A DNA stretch of 64,000 bases from contig NZ_CP108513.1 in assembly GCF_035989285.1 (NCBI RefSeq), positions 8,928,001 to 8,992,000 on the forward strand, read 5' to 3'. Of the stretch, positions 27,670-35,917 are shown piece by piece. The position numbers and the translations under genes are program-made. The stretch is from Streptomyces sp. NBC_01235 (lineage in GTDB: Bacteria; Actinomycetota; Actinomycetes; Streptomycetales; Streptomycetaceae). Below the pieces are notes generated by a model. The model did not search any database and had not been told where the DNA came from. It saw only the letters and a program-made list of their open reading frames with translations. Positions within the stretch are counted from its first letter, which is position 1. Each line of letters starts with the position of its first letter.

Positions 27670-28866
27670 ATGGCACAGCACGCAGACTCCCCGCCGGCCG
27701 ACGCACCATCACCTGAACATGAGCGCGGTGAGCCCACGCGGGGCGCGCCCGGCGTGGGCCGGCTGGTCGGACTGGACCTGGCCCGGGGCCTGGCCGTCTT
27801 CGGCATGTACGCGGTCCATGTGGGCCCCGCCCCGGGCCAGGACGGTGTCGTCGGCTTCCTGATGGAGCTGGCGCAAGGCCGCTCCTCCGCCCTGTTCGCC
27901 GTCCTGGCCGGCTTCGCGGTGGCCCTCATCACCGGGCGCCGCACACCGAAGACCGGGCTGGCCGGCCGCCAGGCCGCCGCCAAGGTCGTCATCCGGGCCG
28001 TGATCCTGATGGCCCTGGGCACCGCCCTGACCTTGACCGGCACCCCGGTCGTGCCGATCCTCGCCTTCTACGGACTGTTCTTCCTGCTCGTGCTGCCGCT
28101 GTACCGGCTGGGCGCCAAGCCGCTGGCGCTGATCGCGGTGGGCTGGGCCCTGGTGGGCCCGCAGCTGCTGTACGCTCTGAAGCCGGTGTTCGGCGGCCGT
28201 GTATTTCTCTCCTACGGCCAGGCCGACGGCCCCGTCTCACTGTTCTTCACGGGCGGCTATCCGGCCCTGACCTGGGTCCCGTTCGTCATCGCCGGTATGG
28301 CTGTCGCCCGCTGCGACCTGGCCGCCACGGCTGTCCGGATACGCCTCGCCCTCACCGGCGTCGCCCTCGCCGTCACCGGCTACGGCGGTTCCTGGCTGGC
28401 GGTGCGTCTCGTGCCCGGTGCCGCCGAAGCCGTTGGGAAAGCCGAAGAGGGATCGGGCATGTCGTCCGTATCGCCCGACAGCATCGGCATCTTCGGCGAC
28501 AGCCCGGCCGGAATGCTGGCAGCCGCCCCGCACAGCGAGGCGACCCTGTCCATCGTGGGCGCCACCGGTGTGGCGATCCTGGTGGTCACCGCGTGCCTGG
28601 CCGCCATGGACGCCTTCCCCCGGCTGCGCCGCCTGGCGGGGCCCGTCATCGCGGTCGGCTCGATGTCACTGACCGCGTACGTCTGCCACATCGTCGCCAT
28701 CTGGCTCCTGGACACCGAGGAACTGACCGTCCCGCCCCTGTACATCCTGCTCGGTTTCATCGCGTCCGTCACCGTCCTGGCCACCCTCTGGTCCCGCTTC
28801 GTCCAGCGGGGGCCGCTCGAATGGCTCATGGGCAGGGCGACCGGACTGGCCCGGCAGATTCGATAG
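27670..28866 (+). CDS. DUF418 / acyltransferase-like membrane protein, copy 2
   Basis: 398 aa, paralogous to the protein at 24969. Shared stretches include VGRLVGLDLARGLAVFGMYA, RRTPKTGLAGRQAAAKVVI, LTWVPFVIAGMAVARCDL, VGSMSLTAYVCHIVAIW and RGPLEWLMGRATGLARQIR. About ten membrane helices are predicted by eye. The ATG at 27670 is the first that gives a hydrophilic tail of normal length; the frame is open further upstream through the intergenic region and the remnant. It is divergent from the collapsed two-component genes, the arrangement expected if that system once regulated it. Confidence 0.85.
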   Translation: MAQHADSPPADAPSPEHERGEPTRGAPGVGRLVGLDLARGLAVFGMYAVHVGPAPGQDGVVGFLMELAQGRSSALFAVLAGFAVALITGRRTPKTGLAGRQAAAKVVIRAVILMALGTALTLTGTPVVPILAFYGLFFLLVLPLYRLGAKPLALIAVGWALVGPQLLYALKPVFGGRVFLSYGQADGPVSLFFTGGYPALTWVPFVIAGMAVARCDLAATAVRIRLALTGVALAVTGYGGSWLAVRLVPGAAEAVGKAEEGSGMSSVSPDSIGIFGDSPAGMLAAAPHSEATLSIVGATGVAILVVTACLAAMDAFPRLRRLAGPVIAVGSMSLTAYVCHIVAIWLLDTEELTVPPLYILLGFIASVTVLATLWSRFVQRGPLEWLMGRATGLARQIR

Positions 28867-29117
28867 GACGCATCGGCAGCCGGAGCCGGAACTTCTCCCG
28901 GTACAGCGCGAGGTCCTCGGCGACTGCGCCCGAGATGTCGCTCGGCGTGGGTGCGGCGGGCTGTGGGCTGGAGGGCATGACTCCATCAGGGCGGTGTGAG
29001 AAGCGGTGCGGGCCGTGATGTTCGAGCCCGCGTCCAGAGTGAGCGGGAGCGGGCTCGCGCAGGTGAGCTGGTCGCGGCGGCCTCTTCCGCTCGAAGAGGA
29101 GGGAGGGGCTGTTCGCC
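28867..29117. other. Gene-free interval
   Basis: No supported gene. A minus-strand frame starting near 28980 (MPSSPQPAAPTPSDISGAV, EDLALYREKFRLRLP) reads like a protein tail but has no ribosome site and no recognised family. Confidence 0.4.
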
Positions 29118-29140
29118 ATGACGCTCATTTGACGCTCTGG
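29118..29140 (+). repeat. TGACGCTC direct repeat with 11-bp period, copy 2
   Basis: TGACGCTC at 29119 and 29130, with the same spacing as the pair at 12261/12272. It precedes the ABC transporter remnant by about 100 nt. Confidence 0.45.
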
Positions 29141-29216
29141 GCGCCCGCACCCGGGACAGAGAGTCGATAATCCGTCTCTGACCTGGGCTTTTCTGTGACT
29201 TGTCCAGGCCGACATC

Positions 29217-29249
29217 TTTCCGATGACGCATCATGTGCAATGCGTGGTC
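29217..29249 (+). repeat. Copy 2 of a short dispersed sequence
   Basis: Matches 12047-12079 (TTTCCGATGAC-N4-CATGTG-AATGCGTGG). Here it abuts the point at which a truncated ABC transporter reading frame begins, so the element may mark the breakpoint that truncated that gene. Confidence 0.5.
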
Positions 29250-29507
29250 ATCGATGAGGCCACCGCTCACCTCGACAACACCTCTGAGGCCGCCGTCCAG
29301 GAGGCGCTCACCGGGGCGCCGGAAGGCAGGACCGCGGTCGTGATCGCCCACCGGCTGTCCACCGTGCGGGCAGCCGACCTGATCCTGGTGGTCGAGACCG
29401 GCCGGATCATCGCACGCGGCACACACGAGGAGTTGCCGGAGGCCAGGGGGACGCTGTGCCGATCTGCGGCGCACGCGGCTCGGGCCGGAGGCCGGCGAGG
29501 CGGCTGA
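29223..29507 (+). pseudogene. ABC transporter ATPase C-terminal remnant
   Basis: The frame joins directly into the Walker B/D-loop of an exporter-type ABC ATPase (VVIDEATAHLDNTSEAAVQE) and continues through the H-loop (VIAHRLSTVRAADLILVV) to GRIIARGTHEEL. Walker A, the signature motif and the membrane domain are missing. The ATG at 29223 belongs to the repeat element, not to the ABC family. Confidence 0.85.
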
Positions 29508-29542
29508 AATCGTGGAAGCGGCGAGCGACAGGGCGTAGCGGA

Positions 29543-29587
29543 GAGGCGGGGCCGGTGAGCCGTGGAGTGGCTCACCGGCCCCGCCTC
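29543..29587 (-). terminator. Terminator of the MMPL transporter gene
   Basis: A perfect 19-bp stem (29543-29561 with 29569-29587, 7-nt loop) lies 17 nt beyond the transporter stop codon on the minus strand. Confidence 0.8.
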
Positions 29588-29604
29588 ATTCCGTCGCGGT
29601 GGAC

Positions 29605-31845
29605 TCAGTCCGTGAGGTGGGGCTGGGGGGCGCGCCGCCGGCTCGGCCGGTCCGCCCCGGCGGCCCCCGACAGGTTCTTGCCCTCGACGTCCATGTTCGG
29701 CAGCAGCCGGTCGAGCCACCTGGGCATCCACCAGGCCTTGTCTCCCAACAGGGCGAACAGCGCCGGTACCAGGGTCATCCGCACGACGAAGGCGTCGAAG
29801 AGAACGGCGATGGCCAGGCCGAAGCCGATCATCTGGATGAAGTCGTTGTCCTCCACGATGAATCCGGAGAACACACTCATCATGATCAGCGCGGCCGCAC
29901 CGACCACCCGGCCGCCGTACTGGTAGCCGGTCACCACCGCCTCGCGTGTCGAGGCCCCGTAGGCGTAGGCCTCGTGCATGCGCGTCACCAGGAACACCTC
30001 GTAGTCCATGGCGAGACCGAAGACCACGCCGATCATGAAGATCGGCATGGTGCTCATCACCGGCCCGGGCTGGTCGACACCGAAGACCTCGGACAGCCAG
30101 CCCCACTGGAACACCGCGACGACCGCGCCGAGGGCCGCCGTCACCGAGAGCAGAAAGCCCAGGGCCGCCTTGAGAGGCACGAGGATCGAGCGGAACGCCA
30201 GCATCAGAAGGAGGAACGCCAACCCGACCACCACGGCCAGATACGGCAGCAGCGCCTTGTCGAGCGTCTGGGAGAAGTCGAGGAACATCGCCGTCTGGCC
30301 GGCCACGAGCACCGCGGCACCTGTCTTGCCCTCGATACCGTCGGCGAGTCGGCGCAAGTCCCTGACCAGCGTCTCGGTCTTCGTGTCACTCGGGCCGGTG
30401 GCCGGAACGACGTTGAGGATGGCGGTGTTGCCCGCCTTGTTGAAGGACGGCGGGCTCACGGAGACGATGCCCTTCTGTGCCGCCACGTCCGAACGCACGG
30501 TGGCTGCCGTGGACTTGGCGTCCCGGCCCTCGACGACGACCGTCAGCGGCCCGTTGAAACCGGGGCCGAAGGACTCCGTGAGCATGTCGTACGCCTTGCG
30601 CTGAGTGGTGTGCGGCGCCATCGTGCCCTCCGAGGGGAGGCCCAGCTGCAGACTGGCGGCGGGTACGGCGGCCGTGCCGAGGCCGACCACGCCGATGATC
30701 AGCACGGTGACGGGGCGGCGCAGCACGAATCCCGCCCAGCGGGTGCCGAGGTTCGGCTTCTGCCGGCCGGCCTGCTTGGCGGCCTTGCGCTGCTGGCGGG
30801 CCGACAGCGGCTTGCCGTACTGCGCGGCGCGGTCCCTGCGGCGCAGTACCTTGACGGGCGCGAACCCGAGCAGCGCGGGCACGAGCGTGAGCGCGACGAT
30901 CACGGCCACCGCGACGGTGCCGGCTCCGGCAAGCCCCATCTTGGTGAGCATGGGGACATTGACGACGGCCAGTCCGCCGAGGGCGACGAAGACCGTGAGA
31001 CCGGCGAACACCACCGCCGAGCCCGCCGTGCCGACGGCTCGTCCCGCGGCCTCGGTGCGCTCGCGGCCCTCGTCGATCTCGGAGCGGTAGCGAGAGATGA
31101 TGAACAGCGCGTAGTCGATGCCGACCGCCAGACCCAGCATGAGTGCCAGCGTCGACGTCGTGGACGACAGCCCCAGGGTGCTCCCCAGGGCGACGATGCC
31201 GCAGATGCCGACGGCGACACCGATGAACGCGGTGAGCAGCGGCATGCCGGCGGCCACCAGGGAACCGAAGGTGATCAGCAGCACGATGGCGGAGACCAGG
31301 ATGCCGATGGCCTCACCGGAGCCCATCGAACCCTCCGGCGGCAGGGCGTCTCCGCTCATCTCGACGACGAGGCCAACGGCCCGCCCGTCCCGTGCCGTGT
31401 CGAGCAGCGCGTCATGGGCCTGTTGGCTGATCTGGGTGGGGCCCACTTCGTAGGCGACGGACCCGTAGGCGGTGGTGCCGTCCTTGCTGACGGCCTGACC
31501 GGTGAACGGGTCGACGACCTGATCGACCTGCGGCGATTTGGCGAGATCGGCGAAGAGCGCCTTGACCTCGGCCTTCCTGGCCGGGTCGGTGATCTTCGCA
31601 CCGCCGGGCGCCCGCACGACGATGCGGGCTTCGGCGCCGTCGGCGCTGAACTCCGGGAACCTCTCCCGCAGCAGGTCGTATGTCTTCTGCGTCTCCGTAC
31701 CCGGCATCGTGAACGTGTCGGCGGGCAGCGGAGGGGCGGAGGCCGCGGCGACGCCCGCACCGATGAGGACGACGAGCCACAGCAGCAGTGTGGTGCCTCG
31801 TCGACGGAAGGAGAAGCGCCCCAGTTTGTAGAGGAATGTGGCCAC
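29605..31845 (-). CDS. MMPL-family RND transporter
   Basis: A 746-aa exporter with the duplicated RND layout: one N-terminal helix, a large external loop, five or six helices including GLAVGIDYALFIISRYR, and the same again ending GVVFGLAMDYEVFLVTRMHE. The two acidic transmembrane motifs for proton coupling are present. The family exports lipids, siderophores and antibiotics. It is 87 nt downstream of a small regulator-like gene (31933), on the same strand, so the two are likely co-transcribed. It is a possible exporter for the nearby NRPS product, but the ABC exporter at 38.3 kb is an equal candidate. Confidence 0.92.
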   Translation of the reverse strand: MATFLYKLGRFSFRRRGTTLLLWLVVLIGAGVAAASAPPLPADTFTMPGTETQKTYDLLRERFPEFSADGAEARIVVRAPGGAKITDPARKAEVKALFADLAKSPQVDQVVDPFTGQAVSKDGTTAYGSVAYEVGPTQISQQAHDALLDTARDGRAVGLVVEMSGDALPPEGSMGSGEAIGILVSAIVLLITFGSLVAAGMPLLTAFIGVAVGICGIVALGSTLGLSSTTSTLALMLGLAVGIDYALFIISRYRSEIDEGRERTEAAGRAVGTAGSAVVFAGLTVFVALGGLAVVNVPMLTKMGLAGAGTVAVAVIVALTLVPALLGFAPVKVLRRRDRAAQYGKPLSARQQRKAAKQAGRQKPNLGTRWAGFVLRRPVTVLIIGVVGLGTAAVPAASLQLGLPSEGTMAPHTTQRKAYDMLTESFGPGFNGPLTVVVEGRDAKSTAATVRSDVAAQKGIVSVSPPSFNKAGNTAILNVVPATGPSDTKTETLVRDLRRLADGIEGKTGAAVLVAGQTAMFLDFSQTLDKALLPYLAVVVGLAFLLLMLAFRSILVPLKAALGFLLSVTAALGAVVAVFQWGWLSEVFGVDQPGPVMSTMPIFMIGVVFGLAMDYEVFLVTRMHEAYAYGASTREAVVTGYQYGGRVVGAAALIMMSVFSGFIVEDNDFIQMIGFGLAIAVLFDAFVVRMTLVPALFALLGDKAWWMPRWLDRLLPNMDVEGKNLSGAAGADRPSRRRAPQPHLTD

Positions 31846-31932
31846 GGTGGTCGTGCTCCTAACGAACGAGCGGATGGTCGGGACCGAGTTGGGGACCCGG
31901 GGGAGTGGCGACGACCGTGCGGCCGACGGTCG

Positions 31933-32517
31933 TCATGAGGGCGGCTGGGTCGGGGCCGGGCGATCGTCGTCGCTCGGGAGGGGGCAGCCGTTGACGGTCT
32001 GGAAGAGTTCGTCGAGCGCGGCCGTGTGCGCGGTGAGAGCCTCGGCGTCGAGCGAGGCCGCGTCGTGTCGTGCAAGAACGGTCCGCAGGGTCGGCAGGCC
32101 GCCGTCGGTGGGTATGTACAGGGCGCGTGCCGCGGGGTCCTGGGTCGCGGTGGGGAACACGGCGGCGGCGGCCTTGACGCTGCTCACGTCCGGGAACTGA
32201 AGGCGGATGTGTCCTCCGAGAACGGGACCGCCGGCACGCTCGACGTCGCCGGCGCCGGACGGGGAGTCCTGCCCGGCCACCGCTGTCACGTCGAACCGGG
32301 GCTCCAGTCCGTGCAGACGCACGGTGACCGTGGCGGATGCCAGAAGATGGCTGACCTGGTCCATGGCCTCGGACAGCACATTGAGCAGGGTGAGTCGTAC
32401 GGCCGGCTCCATGGTCGCGGTCAGCCGGTCGGCCAGAGCGAGGCTGTCCGCTCCGCCTGCCTCTGCCGTGACCATCAGCTCGTGCCGGAGGTGGTCGACG
32501 AACGGCGTGAGATCCAT
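31933..32517 (-). CDS. Small regulator-like protein, paralogue A (precedes MMPL exporter)
   Basis: 194 aa. The first 75 residues (MDLTPFVDHLRHELMVTAEA ... AVRLTLLNVLSEAMDQVSHL ... VTVRLHGLEPRFDV) align by eye with the N-termini of the proteins at 35918 and 36724. Unlike those it lacks a recognisable ribbon-helix-helix at the C-terminus; its tail is unrelated. I do not know the domain's function. The start at 32517 is chosen because it matches the paralogues and because the conserved upstream motif then sits at the same 29-nt distance. It probably forms an operon with the MMPL transporter. Confidence 0.7.
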   Translation of the reverse strand: MDLTPFVDHLRHELMVTAEAGGADSLALADRLTATMEPAVRLTLLNVLSEAMDQVSHLLASATVTVRLHGLEPRFDVTAVAGQDSPSGAGDVERAGGPVLGGHIRLQFPDVSSVKAAAAVFPTATQDPAARALYIPTDGGLPTLRTVLARHDAASLDAEALTAHTAALDELFQTVNGCPLPSDDDRPAPTQPPS

Positions 32518-32546
32518 GACGCCATTATGGCGCAGGAGTGGTGCCA
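32518..32546 (-). promoter_or_regulatory. Conserved start-region motif, copy A
   Basis: On the minus strand the order is TGGCACCA (32546-32539), 14 nt, then AATGGCGTC abutting the ATG. The + strand also shows CGCCAT-T-ATGGCG as a perfect inverted repeat (32520-32532). The first base of the box is 29 nt from the start codon, as at the other two paralogues. Another TGGCGCCA lies at 32674. Confidence 0.6.
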
Positions 32547-32805
32547 TGTGTGGGCGGTGTTGTGGTTTGTCAACCGAGTTGGCCAAAAGCGGGCTGTCGT
32601 TCCGAGGGTTCCGATGGCTTCACAATGCCTCTGTCGCAAGGTCGTTGAGCCCGATGGCGTGGGCGGTTCAGGTTGGCGCCATGGTGAGGCGGTGTGGCGC
32701 AGTGGTGGGACGGTTCTGTCCGAAAGGGGCCGGTGATGAGGGCCGGCGCGGCGTCAATGCGGGGTGGGGTGCCCTGTCGGCGCCACGTCGGCTTCTGATG
32801 CCCCG

Positions 32806-33711
32806 TCAGGCCACGGTCCCGTCGAACTCGTCCGGCACGACCATTGTGCCGATCCCTTCATCCGTGAAGACCTCCAGCAGGATCGAGTGCTGGACCCGGC
32901 CGTCGATGATCCGGGCCGTGGTCACGCCGCCTCGTACGGCGTGCAGGCAGCCCTCCATCTTCGGCACCATGCCGGAGCGCAGCTCCGGCAGCAGCTTCTC
33001 CAGTTGCGAAGCCGTCAGACGGCTGATCACCTCGTCGGAGTTCGGCCAGTCCTCGTACAGGCCCTCCACGTCCGTGAGCACCATCAGCGTCTCCGCGCCC
33101 AGCGCGGCGGCGAGCGCTGCGGCCGCGGTGTCGGCGTTGACGTTGTAAACGTGATGGTCGTCCTGGCTGCGGGCGATCGAGGAGACGACCGGGATCCGGC
33201 CGTCGGCCAGCAGCGCCTCGATCGCACCGGTGTCGATGTCGGTGATCTCCCCGACCCGCCCGATGTCGACCGGCTCACCGTCGATCTCCGGCTGATGCCG
33301 GGTGGCGGTGATGGTGTGCGCGTCCTCCCCCGTCAGACCCACGGCCAGCGGACCGTGCTGGTTGAGCAGCCCGACCAGCTCACGCTGCACCTGCCCGGCC
33401 AGCACCATCCGTACGACATCCATCGCGTCCTCGGTGGTCACCCGCAGCCCGGCCTTGAACTCATTGGCGATGCCATGCCTGTCGAGTGCCGCACTGATCT
33501 GCGGGCCGCCGCCGTGCACCACCACCGGCTTCAGCCCGGCATGGTGCAGGAACACCACATCCTGCGCGAACGCGGCCTTCAGCTCCTCGTCCACCATGGC
33601 ATTGCCACCGAACTTGATCACAACCGTCCTGCCGTTGTGCCGCACCAGCCACGGCAACGCCTCGACGAGGATCTGCGCCTTGGACAATGCTCTCGCCGCC
33701 GCGGTGGGCAC
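32806..33711 (-). CDS. argB: Acetylglutamate kinase
   Basis: 301 aa, full length. It has the amino-acid kinase motifs [56 protein letters not shown] and [17 protein letters not shown]. It phosphorylates N-acetyl-L-glutamate, the committed step to ornithine and arginine. The GTG start has GAAGGAG at good spacing. None of argC, argJ or argD is next to it, so this is not the usual arg operon; it may be a second copy. Its position beside an NRPS cluster predicted to use an ornithine-derived residue suggests it raises ornithine supply. Confidence 0.93.
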   Translation of the reverse strand: MPTAAARALSKAQILVEALPWLVRHNGRTVVIKFGGNAMVDEELKAAFAQDVVFLHHAGLKPVVVHGGGPQISAALDRHGIANEFKAGLRVTTEDAMDVVRMVLAGQVQRELVGLLNQHGPLAVGLTGEDAHTITATRHQPEIDGEPVDIGRVGEITDIDTGAIEALLADGRIPVVSSIARSQDDHHVYNVNADTAAAALAAALGAETLMVLTDVEGLYEDWPNSDEVISRLTASQLEKLLPELRSGMVPKMEGCLHAVRGGVTTARIIDGRVQHSILLEVFTDEGIGTMVVPDEFDGTVA

Positions 33712-33988
33712 GGTTGGCTCCTTCGGTGAAATGGCCGGCTGTTTCGGCAGCTGTTCCGTGTTTCTTCCAGAATTCCCGCGTCTGTTCCCGGTGCGTATTC
33801 GGCGAAGTGATGCCAGTCACTTGCGCCTGGGGACGGCGTCCCGCGTGGTGGTGTGGGCGATCACCGTGCGGGTGTGCGCGGGCGGGTGCCCGGGGCGCGC
33901 ATCCAGTGAGGGCCCCGCTCCCTGCGCACAAGGCAGGCCATCGTGCAATCACCCTGGTGAACGGCCAGTTCGATCCTGGAGGTGCCTG

Positions 33989-34198
33989 ATGGTCTTGTCC
34001 CAGTCCGACCCACCACGCCCGCAGGTCTTCCCCAGTCGGCCGCCCTCGAACGACTGGTCACCGCCGCGCTCGGCGAGAGGCACGACGAATGGAATCGCTT
34101 TCCCACGCCGCCGCCTTTCCGAAGCCGGCATGACGGCCGTCTACGCCGACGACACCACCCCTGTACTTTCCAACACCCCGAACACTACGGATGATTGA
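33989..34198 (+). CDS. Possible small protein of unknown function
   Basis: 69 aa with GGAGG 6 nt ahead of the ATG, and a hairpin 24 nt after the stop. The sequence (MVLSQSDPPRPQVFPSRPPS ... GMTAVYADDTTPVLSN) has no domain I recognise and ordinary composition. It is divergent from argB. The ribosome site and terminator are the only support; it could be a non-coding transcript. Confidence 0.35.
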   Translation: MVLSQSDPPRPQVFPSRPPSNDWSPPRSARGTTNGIAFPRRRLSEAGMTAVYADDTTPVLSNTPNTTDD

Positions 34199-34221
34199 TT
34201 GCCTGCACCATCACAGGGGGC

Positions 34222-34245
34222 GTGACCCGCCTGGGTGCGGGTCAC
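34222..34245 (+). terminator. Hairpin after the small frame at 33989
   Basis: GTGACCCGC pairs with GCGGGTCAC around a 6-nt loop. No T-run follows. It could end a plus-strand transcript or attenuate one running toward argB. Confidence 0.4.
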
Positions 34246-34302
34246 TCGCAATTCGGGGGGTATTACCTGCGGGCTGAGTTGTCCACCGGGTACCGGTCGA
34301 GC

Positions 34303-34318
34303 GTCCCGTCGACAGGAC
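34303..34318. promoter_or_regulatory. Cluster palindrome GTCCCGTCGACAGGAC
   Basis: One of four 16-bp palindromes in non-coding DNA between the cluster genes (others at 43972, 46825 and 46943). It lies between the argB and LmbU-like gene regions. Which transcript it serves is unclear: argB starts about 590 nt away on the minus strand. Confidence 0.65.
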
Positions 34319-34449
34319 AGTGATTCGGCGGTATGCCCCGGACCGGGAAAGGCAGAATCCTGCCACGCATCTGCCGATGATCCCGGACCCGAAACGGACG
34401 CCGAAGCGGCGGCTGATCAGTTCGGAGCCCGATTGTCGGGGCATATGAA

Positions 34450-34502
34450 CGGGCCATCCGGGACCCGCCCACGCGATGGTGGGGTGCGGGTCCCGGATGG
34501 CC
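34450..34502 (-). terminator. Terminator of the LmbU-like gene
   Basis: A perfect 18-bp stem (34450-34467 with 34485-34502) with a 17-nt loop, 60 nt beyond the stop codon of the LmbU-like gene. Confidence 0.75.
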
Positions 34503-34561
34503 CGTCGGCCGTGGCGTCAGGGTCCGAAAGGGCGCGGTGTCACCGTCGTCGGCAGGGCGGC

Positions 34562-35245
34562 TCAGGCGCTGATGCCGGCCTTCTCCTGCGTCTCCTTGAG
34601 CGCGCGTTCCGCAGCGTTGTCGAGCGTCGCGAGCACCCAATCCTCGAAGTCGATGCCCGACTGTTCCGCCGCCTTGTGCCACCACTGCAGCCGATTGCCG
34701 GGCACCGCGAGCTTTCGAGTGGGCTCGGCCGATTCCCCGTCGGCCGTGCCGTTCTCCCAGGCCATGCGGATGGCACCGCGCAACTGCTTCGTCGTCCACT
34801 TCATCTGTTCGGCGCGGTCGAGCCACCGATCTTGTTCCTCGGTGGGTAATGAGGCGAGTTCGGCGTGGTGCTGGAAGCTCAGTGCGGGGCGCCTGCGGTC
34901 CATCTCGAAGCGCCGTGAGACCCATGCGTAGTTGCGCAGGGTCTGGTATTGCAGCCCTGCCGCCCGGATACCGCGCTGATAGCGGTCGCCGTAGTGGTCC
35001 TTGCCGTAGACGAGCCAGTCGCCCAGCCACCAGGAGGAGGAACTGAGGATTCCGGACAGCTGGCGTCCGGCCCGTTCCCAGTCGTCGAAGGTCAAGCCGC
35101 CGGGTATCTGCAGGCCCACCTTGGTCGTCAGTACCTGGCTGCGTGCCACATCGGCGTTGAGTCTCAGGTGCCTTGCTGCCGTGTCCGGCTTCTTGCGGAA
35201 CTGCACGACCGTAGAGCCGTCGAGGCCGCTGGCCTGATTGGTCAT
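34562..35245 (-). CDS. LmbU-family cluster regulator
   Basis: 227 aa. The central block reads QIPGGLTFDDWERAGRQLSG, SSSWWLGDWLVYGKDHYGDR and AAGLQYQTLRNYAWVSRRFE, the signature of the LmbU family (LmbU of lincomycin, NovE of novobiocin and relatives in peptide clusters). These are DNA-binding activators of their own clusters with a helix-turn-helix in this block. The C-terminal third (MKWTTKQLRGAIRMAWENG) is also typical. GGAG lies 6 nt before the ATG. It is the only pathway-specific regulator seen near the NRPS genes. It is a candidate to bind the 16-bp palindrome, although the known LmbU site is different. Confidence 0.85.
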   Translation of the reverse strand: MTNQASGLDGSTVVQFRKKPDTAARHLRLNADVARSQVLTTKVGLQIPGGLTFDDWERAGRQLSGILSSSSWWLGDWLVYGKDHYGDRYQRGIRAAGLQYQTLRNYAWVSRRFEMDRRRPALSFQHHAELASLPTEEQDRWLDRAEQMKWTTKQLRGAIRMAWENGTADGESAEPTRKLAVPGNRLQWWHKAAEQSGIDFEDWVLATLDNAAERALKETQEKAGISA

Positions 35246-35917
35246 CGTGTCTCCATGTGAACGTACATCGAGCGGACGAGGACATCGCTAGCCGCTCCTG
35301 GAAAAGGGCGAAACACCATGTCTCGGGGAGTCATGTCCATGGGACGGCGCCATGACCGGCCACGTCGCGTGCGGGTGATGCGCCGGTCGTCGGCCCGACT
35401 GCTCCCAGTCGGCCGCACCGGGCCACCCCAGCCCTCAGCCCGAATCGGTTCGCCGCTGTCGGCGGTCGGAACCCGCGCCCTACGGAATGTCCGTCGGCGC
35501 AGCGCTGAGCGCCCCCGGCCGACATTGGAAGAGATACGTTCGACAGCTCGCCCCGTTCGCCTCGACCACTAGTCCCCCTAGTCATGGCAGATGTCGCCGT
35601 CGAAGTGGTGGATAGATCCGGCTGCTTCGAACGGCGTTTCCTAGTAGAACCCTAGTTTGCTTCCTGGTTCAAGGAGGTGGCGCCAATGGGTGCCAATTTT
35701 CGCCATCCAGTGCCGCCATTTTCTGCCAGCCCGGAGCGAATCTGCGGGATGCTTTATTCCGCAACTTTGGAGGGAGTGAAGGGTTACAGCCGACTGCGTG
35801 ACGGGGTTGTCCGGTCATCGGTCGGAAAGGGCCTGCGGGGCGGTAATCAGATAGAAATGCCCTCAATCGGCGCCACGGGCCCGACGCCTGGATATTCCGG
35901 GTAATGGGTGAAACGGT
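35246..35917. other. Gene-free interval upstream of the LmbU-like gene
   Basis: About 670 nt with lower GC than the surroundings. It contains TGGCGCCA at 35678 directly after a strong AAGGAGG, then TGGGTGCCA and two GCCAT-type partial copies up to 35720. A 72-codon frame from the ATG at 35686 has the ribosome site but codon use unlike the neighbours. I treat the interval as regulatory DNA with a possible small RNA or leader. Confidence 0.4.

Noticed and set aside
28826..28980. A short minus-strand frame (EDLALYREKFRLRLP)
   Set aside because: It overlaps the end of the DUF418 gene, has no ribosome site and no recognised family.
35686..35904. A 72-codon frame with a strong AAGGAGG site
   Set aside because: Third positions are not GC-biased and the product has no recognisable features; the ribosome-site match overlaps a TGGCGCCA motif. 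Kept as regulatory DNA rather than called as a gene.
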